From an uncultured Porphyromonadaceae bacterium (lineage in GTDB: Bacteria > Bacteroidota > Bacteroidia > Bacteroidales > Muribaculaceae): 31,827 nucleotides of DNA. Below are positions 1-9,261 of the stretch, piece after piece. The first letter of the stretch is position 1. Each line of letters starts with the position of its first letter. The translations under genes were made by a program, and so were the position numbers. The DNA lies in contig UQGP01000028.1 in NCBI GenBank assembly GCA_900540625.1, forward strand, positions 1 through 31,827, written 5' to 3'. The notes beneath the pieces are model-generated. The model was not told the origin of the DNA. It saw nothing but the letters and a program-made list of their open reading frames with translations, and ran no database searches.

Positions 1-95
1 CCTGGTAATTCCAAGGTCGTTAATCTTCCTCGTTTTTTTGATGCGGTTGCCCTGCTTTTTTGCATCGTGTCTGCGGCTATTTCGCCGTTTTTGGT

Positions 96-103
96 TAATT
101 TTG
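96..103 (+). promoter_or_regulatory. Bacteroidota-type -7 element upstream of the rRNA methyltransferase
   Basis: TAATTTTG matches the Bacteroidota -7 consensus TAnnTTTG and lies 79 bases before the ATG at 182. No good -33 element sits at the expected 19-21 base distance; a T-rich TTTTTTG lies further away. The call rests on the -7 match alone. Bases 1-95 show no coding evidence that I can support. Confidence 0.45.
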
Positions 104-181
104 CAGATAAGTAATACGGAGTGACGATAGCAGCCACGGTGGCGGTCTCGAAATCCTCCGGCACACATACGGCAGATAATT

Positions 182-1795
182 ATGGAGAATAAATTCAAGA
201 TGGTGGCCAAGACCCTCAAGGGTCTCGAGGCTGTACTTGCAGACGAACTTCGTGCCTTAGGGGCCTTTGACGTCGAACCGGGACATCGTATGGTGTCTTT
301 CGGCGGCGACTTGGAAACACTATACCAGGCCAACTTGAGCTGCCGTACGGCATTGCGCATCCTCAAGCCGTTCTACGAATTCGAGGCCGGCGACCCGGAC
401 GAGCTTTACGATGCCGTTAAGGCCTACGATTGGGGTTCGCTTCTGACACTTGCCAAGACCTTCAGCATTGACACCACGGTATACAGCGACGAATTTACAC
501 ACTCGCGTTTTGTTACTTACCGTGTCAAGGACGCCATAGTCGACTGGTTCAAGGATCGTTACGGCGAAGATAAGCGCCCCGGCGTGCGCCTGCAAGATGC
601 AGATGTGATGATCAATGTCCACATCTCGGGGCGCAAGGTTACACTATCTCTGGACTCGTCGGGCGAGAGCCTGCACAAGCGTGGCTGGCGTCGCGCAAGC
701 ACCGAGGCGCCTATCAGCGAGGTCCTTGCAGCCGGAATACTGCTGCTGAGCGGATACCGAGGCGACCGACCCTTTGTCGACCCGATGTGCGGCAGCGGTA
801 CATTCCTGGTGGAGGCTGCGCTTATTGCCGCCAATATCAAGCCCGGAGTATTCCGTCAGAGCTTTGCTTTTGAGCAGTGGCCCGATTTTGATGCCGATCT
901 CTTTGACCGTCTGGTCAATGACGATAGCGAAGAGCGCCCCATAGCGCATCCCATCATCGGCCGCGACATCTCGCCGGCGGCTGTCGATATTGCACGCCGC
1001 AACCTCACCGCTGCCGGAGTGGCCAAAGATGTGGACTTGGCCGTACAGCCGATATCCGCATGGGAGGAAGCGCCTGCGCCCGAGGGTATTATCGTTACCA
1101 ATCCCCCTTACGGCGAACGTATCAGCGCACCCGATATGGAGGCTCTTTACGAGACCATCGGTTCTAAACTGAAACACGTTTTTGCCGGATGGGAAGCATG
1201 GATTATCGGCTATCGTGAAGAATACTTCCGCTGCATCGGTCTGGCTCCCACGACCAAAATTGACTTGTACAATGGCTCGCTGGATTGCCAGTTGCGCCAT
1301 TATGTAATATTTGCAGGCACCAAGCGCGAATTCCGCGCTGCCGGAGGCCGAATCAAGACCATAGAAGACCGCTCCGACCGACAGCGCCGCGACGAGCGCA
1401 AGGCCTTCCGCCGCGATGACCGCGATGACCGTCGCACGTCCCGTGATGACCGTGACGGACGTCGAGACGACCGCCGCCCCTTCCGCGACAATCGTGATGA
1501 CCGCCGTCGGCCTTTCGATCGTGACGGACGCCGCGACGACTGCCGCTCTTTCCGTGACAATCGCGATGACCGCCGTCGACCTTTCGACCGCGACGACCGC
1601 CGTGATTCGACAACCGAGAACTTTGCACCCGACAGCGAAAATCCGCTGGCACGCCGCCGCAATATACACGCGCTCAAGTCTATAGAAGGTGCGGGTCCCA
1701 AACTGCCGCCGGCAACAGGCGCTATTATGCGCGACCGCGGATGGAAAAAACGCACACTGCCGCCCAAGGACAAGGGTGGTGATGACGCCAAATAA
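182..1795 (+). CDS. THUMP-domain class I SAM-dependent rRNA (guanine-N2) methyltransferase, RlmL-like, with Arg/Asp-rich tail
   Basis: A 537-residue protein resembling the N-terminal methyltransferase half of E. coli RlmL, which makes m2G in 23S rRNA. The N-terminus (about 1-160) fits a ferredoxin-like plus THUMP RNA-binding region. A Rossmann methyltransferase follows, with the SAM loop DPMCGSGT at residues 200-207 and the catalytic NPPY at 307-310, typical of N2-guanine or N6-adenine methylation. The catalytic part ends near residue 385. It is followed by a low-complexity tail rich in Arg and Asp (about 395-480) containing two near-identical 23-residue units, then a Lys-rich C-terminus. The ATG at 182 gives the expected N-terminus. 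The substrate base is inferred from the family and the exact rRNA site cannot be told from sequence. Confidence 0.9.
   Translation: MENKFKMVAKTLKGLEAVLADELRALGAFDVEPGHRMVSFGGDLETLYQANLSCRTALRILKPFYEFEAGDPDELYDAVKAYDWGSLLTLAKTFSIDTTVYSDEFTHSRFVTYRVKDAIVDWFKDRYGEDKRPGVRLQDADVMINVHISGRKVTLSLDSSGESLHKRGWRRASTEAPISEVLAAGILLLSGYRGDRPFVDPMCGSGTFLVEAALIAANIKPGVFRQSFAFEQWPDFDADLFDRLVNDDSEERPIAHPIIGRDISPAAVDIARRNLTAAGVAKDVDLAVQPISAWEEAPAPEGIIVTNPPYGERISAPDMEALYETIGSKLKHVFAGWEAWIIGYREEYFRCIGLAPTTKIDLYNGSLDCQLRHYVIFAGTKREFRAAGGRIKTIEDRSDRQRRDERKAFRRDDRDDRRTSRDDRDGRRDDRRPFRDNRDDRRRPFDRDGRRDDCRSFRDNRDDRRRPFDRDDRRDSTTENFAPDSENPLARRRNIHALKSIEGAGPKLPPATGAIMRDRGWKKRTLPPKDKGGDDAK
1466..1603 (+). repeat. Two tandem 69-bp in-frame repeats coding the RD-rich tail
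   Basis: Unit 1 (1466-1534) and unit 2 (1535-1603) each encode 23 residues built around RDNRDDRRRPFDRD, with only a few residue differences between them. Shorter, more degenerate DDRDDRR motifs lie upstream from about 1405. Both units keep the reading frame because 69 is a multiple of three, so copy-number change would lengthen or shorten the tail without breaking the enzyme. Confidence 0.85.
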
Positions 1796-1899
1796 TAAAA
1801 GCGGCTTGCAGCGGACAGCATCCTAATCTGTCGCCGCGGCGACCGCCGAAACACAGCAGACTTCATACTTACTAAAACAAATAATACTTCATTTGCGCT

Positions 1900-2880
1900 A
1901 TGGACAACATTAAATGCGTCGGAATCCTGACCTCCGGAGGCGATGCCCCCGGTATGAACGCCGCTATACGTGCCGTCACCCGTTCAGCCATATACAATGG
2001 GCTTAAAGTCAAGGGTATATATCGTGGTTATCATGGACTTATAGCCGATGAAATCAAGGAGTTCCACACTCAGGATGTCTCCAATATCATCCAGCAGGGC
2101 GGTACCATCCTCAAAACAGCTCGTTGCAAGGAATTTACCACTCCCGAAGGCCGCCAATTGGCATACGATGTATTGCGTCGCCATGGTATCGATGCCCTCG
2201 TCGTTATCGGCGGTGACGGTTCGCTGACCGGTGCCCGCATTTTTGCCAACGAATTCAACTACCCCATCATAGGTCTACCCGGCACCATAGACAATGACCT
2301 CTACGGCACGGATAGTACCATAGGATATGATACGGCGCTCAACACCATCATGCAATGCGTCGATAAAATCCGCGATACGGCCACCAGCCACGAACGCTTG
2401 TTTTTTGTCGAAGTTATGGGCCGTGACGCCGGTTTTCTGGCCCTCAACGGAGCTATAGCTTCCGGCGCCGAGGCTGCCATTATTCCCGAGATAAGCACCC
2501 AAGTCGACCAGTTGGCCGAACTGATACAGAACGGCTTCCGCAAGAGCAAAAACTCTTCGATAGTACTCGTTGCCGAAAGTCCCGTTACGGGTGGCGCTAT
2601 GGGTCTGGCCGAACGTGTCAAGAACGAATATCCCGGCTATGATGTGCGCGTGTCCATTCTCGGTCACCTGCAACGCGGCGGATCGCCCACGGCGTTCGAC
2701 CGTATCATTGCCTCGCGCATGGGCGCCGCCGCCATAGATGCGCTTATGGAAGACCAGCGTAATGTGATGATCGGCATCAAGGATGATGAGATTGTGTACG
2801 TGCCGTTCTCCAAAGCCATCAAGAACGACAAACCCATCAATCGCGACCTTCTGGAGACGCTTCGCCGTCTTTCCATCTGA
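1900..2880 (+). CDS. pfkA: ATP-dependent 6-phosphofructokinase
   Basis: A 326-residue cytoplasmic glycolytic enzyme that phosphorylates fructose 6-phosphate at C1. Visible motifs are the N-terminal TSGGDAPGMNA loop, GGDGSLTGA, PGTIDNDLYGTDSTIGYDTA with the catalytic Asp in TIDND, and EVMGRDAGFLA. The Gly after GGD and the Gly in PGTIDND are the residues found in ATP-using enzymes; PPi-dependent members carry Asp and Lys there. The length equals the usual short bacterial PfkA (about 320). The gene follows the methyltransferase by 104 bases and is followed by a very strong hairpin, so it may be the last gene of its transcript. Confidence 0.96.
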   Translation: MDNIKCVGILTSGGDAPGMNAAIRAVTRSAIYNGLKVKGIYRGYHGLIADEIKEFHTQDVSNIIQQGGTILKTARCKEFTTPEGRQLAYDVLRRHGIDALVVIGGDGSLTGARIFANEFNYPIIGLPGTIDNDLYGTDSTIGYDTALNTIMQCVDKIRDTATSHERLFFVEVMGRDAGFLALNGAIASGAEAAIIPEISTQVDQLAELIQNGFRKSKNSSIVLVAESPVTGGAMGLAERVKNEYPGYDVRVSILGHLQRGGSPTAFDRIIASRMGAAAIDALMEDQRNVMIGIKDDEIVYVPFSKAIKNDKPINRDLLETLRRLSI

Positions 2881-2892
2881 CGATATAACGCC

Positions 2893-2935
2893 ATGCCGCA
2901 CAGCCGACAGAGATATGATGCCGGCTGTGCGGCAT
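2893..2935 (+). terminator. Strong 14-bp hairpin after pfkA, without a U-run
   Basis: ATGCCGCACAGCCG (2893-2906) and CGGCTGTGCGGCAT (2922-2935) are perfect reverse complements around a 15-base loop, 12 bases after the pfkA stop. No T-run follows, so this may be a Rho-assisted terminator, an mRNA 3'-end stabiliser or a protein-binding dyad rather than a standard intrinsic terminator. Confidence 0.55.
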
Positions 2936-3089
2936 ACGTATTCCCCGCCACCCTCCCGGTGGACGCCTCTCCACGGCTCGACAGTCGAACAATACCTTCG
3001 GATTGCGATATCTCAGTGCTTCCATTCACCTAAGAGTTCGTATCCGCCGCCATCTCCCAAAGCAAACAAATTTTCCCCCTTCATATCCC

Positions 3090-4415
3090 ATGAAAATTCT
3101 TCATACAGCAGACTGGCATCTGGGTCACCTTCTATACGGCTGCAATCGCTTGGCCGAGCAACGCGATGCGTGCCGCCGATTGATTGACGTAGCTAAGGCC
3201 GAACGTCCTGATGCAGTGATTATTGCCGGTGATATATATGACGTGGGCGCTCCTTCGGCTGATGCTGAGAAGCTTTTCGTAGAAACCATACTTGAGCTTA
3301 CGAACGCCGTTCCGGGCGTTACGGTTGCGGCCATCGCCGGAAACCACGACAGCGCTCGCCGCCAGGACGCGCAAAGCCCCTTGTGGGAACGTGCCGGCGT
3401 GCATGTCGTCGGCAGCATCGTGTCCAACACCTTGTATGATACCGAATGTGCCGAGAATTCCGAAAACACCGAGATTTCCGATATTGATACGGAGCCCGAT
3501 GATATTTTGCGCGGCAAATACATCTTTGACGTTCCCGGGCGCGGGTACATTATTGCCGTACCGTATGCCAACCGTTATGTCGACCTCGAAAGTCTGTGTA
3601 CTCGTCTCACTGCAATAGTCAGCCGCTTAAATGTCAATGACTTGCCAGTGGTTATGGTGGGCCATGCCACTGTGGACGAACTGATTGCTGCAAACCGCGA
3701 CGATGTTGAGGCAAGCTACGGCGGTGAGGTCTCGGAGGTACATCGAGACGACGGTGAGGTGCATCCAGTTATAGGCACTATCGAGGGCCGCTCCTTGGGC
3801 GTATGGGGCAACGGCTTCGACTACCTCGCCTTGGGTCATATACACGGCCGATATGTGTACTATGACGATACGACGCACGCCACCGCCGCATATAGCGGCA
3901 GTCTGCTGCCTACGAGTTTCGACCAAGCCTACGCGCCGCACGGAGTGTACATTGTGGATGTCCCCGGACGCAAATACGGTCCCGTAACTATGGAATTCAG
4001 AGAAATCAAGCCGCTAAGGCCGATGGTGACCATTCCGAGTTTCGGCACGTGTACATGGGACCGGGCCATCGATGCCCTCAAGGAATATGAACCCTCGGAG
4101 ATGTCATACGTGAGGCTGAATATTAAGCAGAAAGACGCATTGCCACAGGGCTATTTGATGCAAGCACGTAAGGTCGTCGAAGAACGCGGCTGTCGCTGCA
4201 TCATCAGTACCGTCAATTACAAGCAACAATTGGACGAAACCGAAGGCGCGTCCGATGATACGGCTCTGAGTTTTAGCGATTTTGAAAATAAATCACCTCA
4301 GGACATAGCCCGTATGTACGTCGGCGAAAGAAAGCTGGCCAATTGGGATGACGAAAAGCAGCAGATGTTGCAGGAAATCCTTGACGAAATCGAGGAGGAG
4401 GACCGCAGCAAATAA
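3090..4415 (+). CDS. sbcD: Exonuclease subunit SbcD (Mre11-like)
   Basis: A 441-residue nuclease subunit of the SbcCD complex, which cuts DNA hairpins and processes blocked DNA ends. The calcineurin-like metal motifs are present: HTADWHLGH at the N-terminus, GDIYD, GNHDS, GHATVD and GHIHG. The open frame extends upstream to 3003, but residue 1 is placed at the ATG at 3090 because MKILHTADWHLGH is the family's normal beginning and the upstream part is unrelated and basic. A C-terminal capping region with an acidic end follows. sbcC begins 95 bases downstream, so the two are very likely co-transcribed. Confidence 0.95.
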   Translation: MKILHTADWHLGHLLYGCNRLAEQRDACRRLIDVAKAERPDAVIIAGDIYDVGAPSADAEKLFVETILELTNAVPGVTVAAIAGNHDSARRQDAQSPLWERAGVHVVGSIVSNTLYDTECAENSENTEISDIDTEPDDILRGKYIFDVPGRGYIIAVPYANRYVDLESLCTRLTAIVSRLNVNDLPVVMVGHATVDELIAANRDDVEASYGGEVSEVHRDDGEVHPVIGTIEGRSLGVWGNGFDYLALGHIHGRYVYYDDTTHATAAYSGSLLPTSFDQAYAPHGVYIVDVPGRKYGPVTMEFREIKPLRPMVTIPSFGTCTWDRAIDALKEYEPSEMSYVRLNIKQKDALPQGYLMQARKVVEERGCRCIISTVNYKQQLDETEGASDDTALSFSDFENKSPQDIARMYVGERKLANWDDEKQQMLQEILDEIEEEDRSK

Positions 4416-4510
4416 ATTGCGTCATAGCAGTCGCAGGTGCCGATGCCTGTCGCTTGGATATTACGCGCGGATTAAGTCGCTTTATTTGTGCCAATCAAAA
4501 ATATTAACCG

Positions 4511-7500
4511 ATGAAAATCAAGAAAATAGCAATACATAATATCGCCACTATCACCGATTACGTGCTTGACGTGGAGCAGGCACCGCTGCGTACTGCCGAT
4601 TTGGTGCTGATATGCGGAGAGACCGGCGCCGGAAAGACCACCATACTTGATGCAATATGCCTGGCTTTATACGGCAAGGCTCCGCGTATGGAGGATACCG
4701 ATATGACTGCCCGTCGAGGCAAGTCCGAGGACAAGGACCCCTCCGGATTGGGTATGGACGATGTGCGACAGATGATGACCACCGGCACTTCCGAGTCGTG
4801 GGCGCTGATGTCATTTGCGGTTAAGGCCGATGGGGTTGACCGCCTGTACACTGCCGGGTGGTATTGCTCTTGCGGCAGCGGACGTACTTTTGACGCGTTT
4901 GTTAAGGGCGTTACCGGCCGAAAAAATCGCAATAACGGATACCGCGACGCCGTCAATTTCCTTGTGCCGGGCGATGTAATTACCGAGGCCGGGACGGTGA
5001 GCATACAAGACGGTAATGATGTTATAGACAAGCGTGTACACGACGAGGTCAAACGACTTGTCGGCTTGGATTTCAGCCAGTTTTGCCGCACGACGATGTT
5101 GGCGCAAGGCCAGTTCTCCAAATTCTACAAAAGCTCGGATGCAGACAAGGGTGTGATTCTCGAAAAAATCCTGGGCAACAACGTGTACTCGCGTGTCGGC
5201 AAGCGTATTTACGAAAAAATGCGCGACCGCAAAAACGCCTGGCAGCAACTCAATGACCGTCTCGGCGACCTCAAACCTATGACCGATGACGAACGTCGAG
5301 CCGTCTCTGAGGCTATCACCGAGCAGACAGCCGTGGCTGCATCTGCCGACGCGCAATGCCGTAAGGTCGATACACGTCTTGCGTGGTTGTCAGCCGATGC
5401 AGATATCAAGTCCGCGGAGACTGTCGCCGCCGCCCGAAAAAAATCGGCCGAGGAGACGTTGACCGCCCCGGAATACGTTGCCGCTGCGGCGCAGGTGGCG
5501 TTGTATGATGATGCCGCTGCCGTCATCAACGGATTGCGCGAGGTTCAAGGTAATAAAAAACGGGGCGAAGACAGCCGCCGTACGCTCGAAATGTGCGCAA
5601 TGAAACTTGCCGGTGCCGCTCGTGGACTCGAAAAACAGCGTTCGAGTCTTGATGACGAAAAAGCACGATTGAACGCCGATGAGACGGATTACGCCTCCCG
5701 AGCACAGCAGCGCGAAGTTTTCGCCAAAGACGAACAATTTGTCGGAGCACTCAACACTATTGTGCTGTCCGATAATTCGATGCGAAAATATCGGCTCGAC
5801 CTTGACGCAAAACATAAAGCCGAGGCCGAAGCCAAAGATACTCAGACCAAGACCGAAAAAGAGCTGGAAGCCGCGCAGAAAGCCTTGGACGATGCCGTCT
5901 CGGCGGTCAAGGACGGAGAGGAAAAACTGGCCTCGCTGAATCCCGATGAGGTCAATGCCAATCGCACCCGTCAGGCGACTCGTCGAGGACGGTTGGTGTC
6001 GCTGCGTGCTGCCGTCGGCGAGTTACAAGCCCGTCAAGCCGAGATGGCCGATATCGAGAATAAAATAGGTGAAAATGAGACTATTGTCAGTTCTAAAGCC
6101 ACAGAGATAGCTCAAATAGATCCGCTGATAGATACGGCGGACAAGACGCTGAAAGCGGTGGAGAATGCTTTTGCCTTGGCCAATATGGCTGCAGGCAAGG
6201 ATCTGGACAAACTTCGCAGCCACCTCGAAGTCGGGTGCACGTGTCCGTTGTGCCGGCAGAAGATAGAGCACGAATTGCCGCAGCGCCGCGACTTGGAGGA
6301 CGAATGTAACGTCATCAAAGCGCAGAAAGACGAGGCTCAGAAAAGCTTGAACGAATTACGCGACCGTCGCAATGTTCTTATGCGCCGAAAGACTACCGCC
6401 GAGGAAATGTGCAAGCAGGGCCGTCGTTCGCTCGAAAAGATAAAAGCCGACATTGAGGCGCGGCAAAAAGCTGTAAATAAGTCCGTCGACGACCTTCAAA
6501 TCGAGACGGCCGACATTGAAGCCATCGACAGCTTGATTAAGGCCTTGGATGAAGATACCCGTTGCACCGAGGAAACATTGCGGTCGATAGGCGAGGCGCA
6601 GAAACATTTGGAGGCATCGCGCAAGACGGTGGACCGCTGCACGGCCGCTCGGGACAAGGCGCGCGAAAGCCACGTAAAGAGCGTCAATGCCCTTACGAAT
6701 ACGCAATCGGCCATCAAGCAGATAGACAAAGCATTGAAGGATGCCGAGACCGCTAAGAATGAGGCTCGTGATAAGATTGAAAGTATTGATACGGAGCATA
6801 TTTTCGGCGATATTCGCGAAGTGCCGGGGCAAGTCGTAAAGGATGCGTACCTCGCTGCACGCGAAGCCGATGAAAAGCAAAAAAGCCTGATAGACAGCCA
6901 ACGACATAAAGTCGAGATGCACGAACGTACGCTCGGCGAAATGCAAAAACTGTATACTCAAGCCCTGGACGCTATGCCCGAAGGTATGCCCGATGAAGAT
7001 GGCTTCGCTCAACCGTACGACGTGGTTTTGGCCCCCGGCGATATGTCGGCGAGCGCCGTCAGCGTGGACGGCCTCAATCGCCTTATGCGCGAGATTGCCG
7101 CGGCCAAATCCGCTTTGGATGAAATTGCGGCCAAAGCCAAGACCTGCGAGGCGGCATTGCAAGAATATCTCGACTCTCATAGCGACACTTCGCGTGACGT
7201 GTTGGAACGCCTGGCGGCTACGGACTCGCGCGAAATACAGCGATTACGTAACGAGATAAATAAGGCTCAACAGGCTGTCAGCGAAGCCTGTGCGCGTCTT
7301 GCCGAAGTGCAGCGCCGTGCCGCCGAGCATATCAAGGCGGAAGGCAATGCCCCGATGGCTGAAATCGAGGGCGACGAAGCCTCCGAAGCCGTGCGACTGC
7401 TTCAAGAAGCCAAGGCCGAGATGTCGCAACGCCGCGATACAGCCAACAGCGAGATAGGCAGAATGCGCGAGCGGCTCGAATCGGACGATGCGCTGCACCG

Positions 7501-8059
7501 CGAGCATCAGGAACTGCTGGAGCGCGTGGCCGCGGCCAAGGCTGAGTACGACAAATGGGATCAGCTTAATTCCATACTCGGCGATTCGGTCGGCGACCGC
7601 TTCCGCCGCATCGCTCTGAGTTTTGTCCTCGAGTCGCTGCTGGAGCGTGCCAATGTTTATTTGCACAAGCTTACGCCGCAGTATGACCTTGTGGGCGTGC
7701 GTGGTACGCTTAATATAAATATTCGCGACATCGGTCGCGGCGGAGTCGTTCGCTCGGGCAATACCCCGTCAGGCGGCGAGACCTTCCTGGTGTCACTGGC
7801 GCTGTCGTTGGCCTTGAGCGAGATTAGCGACAGCCTTGCCGTGGACACCCTGTTTATTGACGAGGGTTTCGGCACGCTTAGCGGCCAGCCACTGCAAAAT
7901 GCCGTAGAGCTATTGCAGTCATTGCAGCGCGACACCTGCCGCCGCGTGGTGCTCATCAGCCACAACGCCTCGCTGCGCGAGATGATTCCGGTGCAGCTCC
8001 AATTGACCAAAGACCCATATACATGCACTTCGACCGTGCATGCTGTCGTTCTGTCTTGA
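4511..8059 (+). CDS. sbcC: Exonuclease subunit SbcC (Rad50-like SMC ATPase)
   Basis: A 1182-residue ATPase partner of SbcD. Walker A GETGAGKT is at residues 36-43, the ABC signature SGGE at 1087-1090 and Walker B LFIDEGFG around 1114-1121 (D1117, E1118). Between these lies a long heptad-rich coiled coil interrupted by the zinc-hook CPLC at 578-581, with another Cys at 576, where two molecules dimerise through Zn. The size is typical (E. coli SbcC is 1048 residues). The protein tethers and unwinds DNA ends for the SbcD nuclease. Long ORFs on the opposite strand here are codon-bias shadows. Confidence 0.95.
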   Translation: MKIKKIAIHNIATITDYVLDVEQAPLRTADLVLICGETGAGKTTILDAICLALYGKAPRMEDTDMTARRGKSEDKDPSGLGMDDVRQMMTTGTSESWALMSFAVKADGVDRLYTAGWYCSCGSGRTFDAFVKGVTGRKNRNNGYRDAVNFLVPGDVITEAGTVSIQDGNDVIDKRVHDEVKRLVGLDFSQFCRTTMLAQGQFSKFYKSSDADKGVILEKILGNNVYSRVGKRIYEKMRDRKNAWQQLNDRLGDLKPMTDDERRAVSEAITEQTAVAASADAQCRKVDTRLAWLSADADIKSAETVAAARKKSAEETLTAPEYVAAAAQVALYDDAAAVINGLREVQGNKKRGEDSRRTLEMCAMKLAGAARGLEKQRSSLDDEKARLNADETDYASRAQQREVFAKDEQFVGALNTIVLSDNSMRKYRLDLDAKHKAEAEAKDTQTKTEKELEAAQKALDDAVSAVKDGEEKLASLNPDEVNANRTRQATRRGRLVSLRAAVGELQARQAEMADIENKIGENETIVSSKATEIAQIDPLIDTADKTLKAVENAFALANMAAGKDLDKLRSHLEVGCTCPLCRQKIEHELPQRRDLEDECNVIKAQKDEAQKSLNELRDRRNVLMRRKTTAEEMCKQGRRSLEKIKADIEARQKAVNKSVDDLQIETADIEAIDSLIKALDEDTRCTEETLRSIGEAQKHLEASRKTVDRCTAARDKARESHVKSVNALTNTQSAIKQIDKALKDAETAKNEARDKIESIDTEHIFGDIREVPGQVVKDAYLAAREADEKQKSLIDSQRHKVEMHERTLGEMQKLYTQALDAMPEGMPDEDGFAQPYDVVLAPGDMSASAVSVDGLNRLMREIAAAKSALDEIAAKAKTCEAALQEYLDSHSDTSRDVLERLAATDSREIQRLRNEINKAQQAVSEACARLAEVQRRAAEHIKAEGNAPMAEIEGDEASEAVRLLQEAKAEMSQRRDTANSEIGRMRERLESDDALHREHQELLERVAAAKAEYDKWDQLNSILGDSVGDRFRRIALSFVLESLLERANVYLHKLTPQYDLVGVRGTLNINIRDIGRGGVVRSGNTPSGGETFLVSLALSLALSEISDSLAVDTLFIDEGFGTLSGQPLQNAVELLQSLQRDTCRRVVLISHNASLREMIPVQLQLTKDPYTCTSTVHAVVLS

Positions 8060-8112
8060 TGCTGCTGTATCGAGGTAAGCGACTGACACATAGCGAAAAA
8101 ACATAGAATAAA

Positions 8113-8149
8113 ACACCCCTGCCACAGCAATTGCCTATGGCAGGAGTGT
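8113..8149 (-). terminator. Terminator for the flavodoxin gene (minus strand)
   Basis: ACACCCCTGCCA (8113-8124) pairs with TGGCAGGAGTGT (8138-8149) with a single mismatch. On the minus strand the stem is followed by TTTTATT, giving an intrinsic terminator downstream of the flavodoxin gene that ends at 8253. Confidence 0.6.
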
Positions 8150-8185
8150 CTCCCTAAAATAGGGACTCATGTAAAACAAACAAAT

Positions 8186-8208
8186 CCCCGACGACCGGGG
8201 GTCTTTCT
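8186..8208 (+). terminator. Small GC hairpin with T-rich tail after sbcC
   Basis: CCCCG (8186-8190) and CGGGG (8196-8200) form a 5-bp GC stem with a 5-base loop, followed by GTCTTTCTT on the + strand. It lies between the convergent sbcC and flavodoxin genes and could end the sbcDC transcript. Confidence 0.5.
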
Positions 8209-8252
8209 TAAAACGAATGGATAAGCGCTACTAATCTCTTGTGCGCGAGCGC

Positions 8253-9050
8253 TTATCGGAGTACGAATTTATGTCGTATAGTGCTATCGGCGCCTTGAAT
8301 AATCGCGATATAGGTCTGGCCGATAGGGAGGCTGCTCAGGTCGGTGACGCGACTTGTCGATGCGATAAGCTGCTTACCAACAGTGTTATATACGGCTATG
8401 CGGTCGAAATTGCCGTAGACGGTCAGTTGTGTGCCGTCAATCGAAATAGCCTCCGACGCTGTTTCGGCGTCTGCGATGCCCAGTGTTCCGATGCCCGTTC
8501 GGGTAATCCAATCGGTCAGTATCGTGCCGCAGGAGGATGTTTGGTAAGAATATATCAAAAGACTTTCCAAAAAGACACCTTGCGGAATCAGACGATTGGC
8601 ATCGCTTTCTACATCATAGATGGGACTTCCACCGCTGGATACGACAAGGCCGATTCCCTTGCCGGCCATTTTATTGCCGTATTTGAAAAGGAACGTCTGC
8701 ATAGGTGGTGCCATATGCGTCCACCATAGAGGCGCAACAATGACTATTTCGTCATATAAGTCGAGGTCTAAGTCAACGTCTTTGATAGGCGGATAAGAGC
8801 TCGAGTCGTAGGGGGCGTTGAGGATGGTTCGTACGAGCTGATTGCCGAGCGCGTTGCCGTTGGCGGCGTAGTCGAGCCCTTCTTCTGCCGGTTGAATTTC
8901 CAGGATATCGGTGTCAGGCAACAGCCCGACGAGAGCGTTGGCTATGGTGCGGCTGTTGTTGGTGTAGCTGTAATAAGCCACGAGTGTCTTGGCTTGCATT
9001 GCGACAACGGCTGTCGCAAAAAGCATTAGGAGTAATAAGACTTTCTTCAT
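8253..9050 (-). CDS. Secreted flavodoxin-family protein with C-terminal sorting-like domain
   Basis: A 265-residue protein in three parts. Residues 1-20 are a signal peptide (MKK, hydrophobic run, AMQA/K). Residues 21 to about 195 resemble the flavodoxin_4 family: a beta strand then SYTNNSRT (28-35) as the FMN-phosphate loop, an APLWWTHMAPPMQTFL aromatic loop near 105-120, and SSGGSP. The last ~65 residues form a beta-rich module ending GQTYIAIIQGADSTIRHKFV, similar to type A type-IX-secretion C-terminal domains. A signal peptide plus an FMN fold implies an exported redox or flavin-binding protein, unlike classical cytosolic flavodoxins. The partner and reaction are unknown. It lies downstream of another secreted protein but has its own promoter-like element. 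Confidence 0.8.
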   Translation of the reverse strand: MKKVLLLLMLFATAVVAMQAKTLVAYYSYTNNSRTIANALVGLLPDTDILEIQPAEEGLDYAANGNALGNQLVRTILNAPYDSSSYPPIKDVDLDLDLYDEIVIVAPLWWTHMAPPMQTFLFKYGNKMAGKGIGLVVSSGGSPIYDVESDANRLIPQGVFLESLLIYSYQTSSCGTILTDWITRTGIGTLGIADAETASEAISIDGTQLTVYGNFDRIAVYNTVGKQLIASTSRVTDLSSLPIGQTYIAIIQGADSTIRHKFVLR

Positions 9051-9134
9051 AAGTTGAAATGCAGTATGCGTTTGCGGCGGTTTGTCAATTTACCGTCCGT
9101 GCCGGGACGTTGAATGTGGCCTCCGTTCGCGATG

Positions 9135-9142
9135 CAAAATTA
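9135..9142 (-). promoter_or_regulatory. -7 element for the secreted flavodoxin gene
   Basis: The minus strand reads TAATTTTG followed by CATC, a full match to TAnnTTTG. It lies 85 bases upstream of the ATG at 9050. No clear -33 box was seen. Confidence 0.5.
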
Positions 9143-9261
9143 GGGAATATCCGGCAGATATAATAGATATATCGGCTTCCTATGGTTATACAACAAAAGG
9201 GTCTTATGATAGAATTTGTCCTGAGACTCAATAAACTATATCTGTCGTAGGTGCGACGGAT

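Noticed and set aside
644..1669. Long minus-strand ORF of 341 codons opposite the rRNA methyltransferase
   Set aside because: It is a shadow frame produced by GC-rich codon use; the opposite strand carries clear family motifs and this frame has none.
6356..7180. Minus-strand ORF of 274 codons opposite sbcC
   Set aside because: It lies wholly inside the SbcC coiled-coil coding region and has no recognisable domain.
8241..8729. Plus-strand ORF of 162 codons opposite the flavodoxin gene
   Set aside because: It overlaps the flavodoxin coding sequence on the other strand and has no family features or start context.
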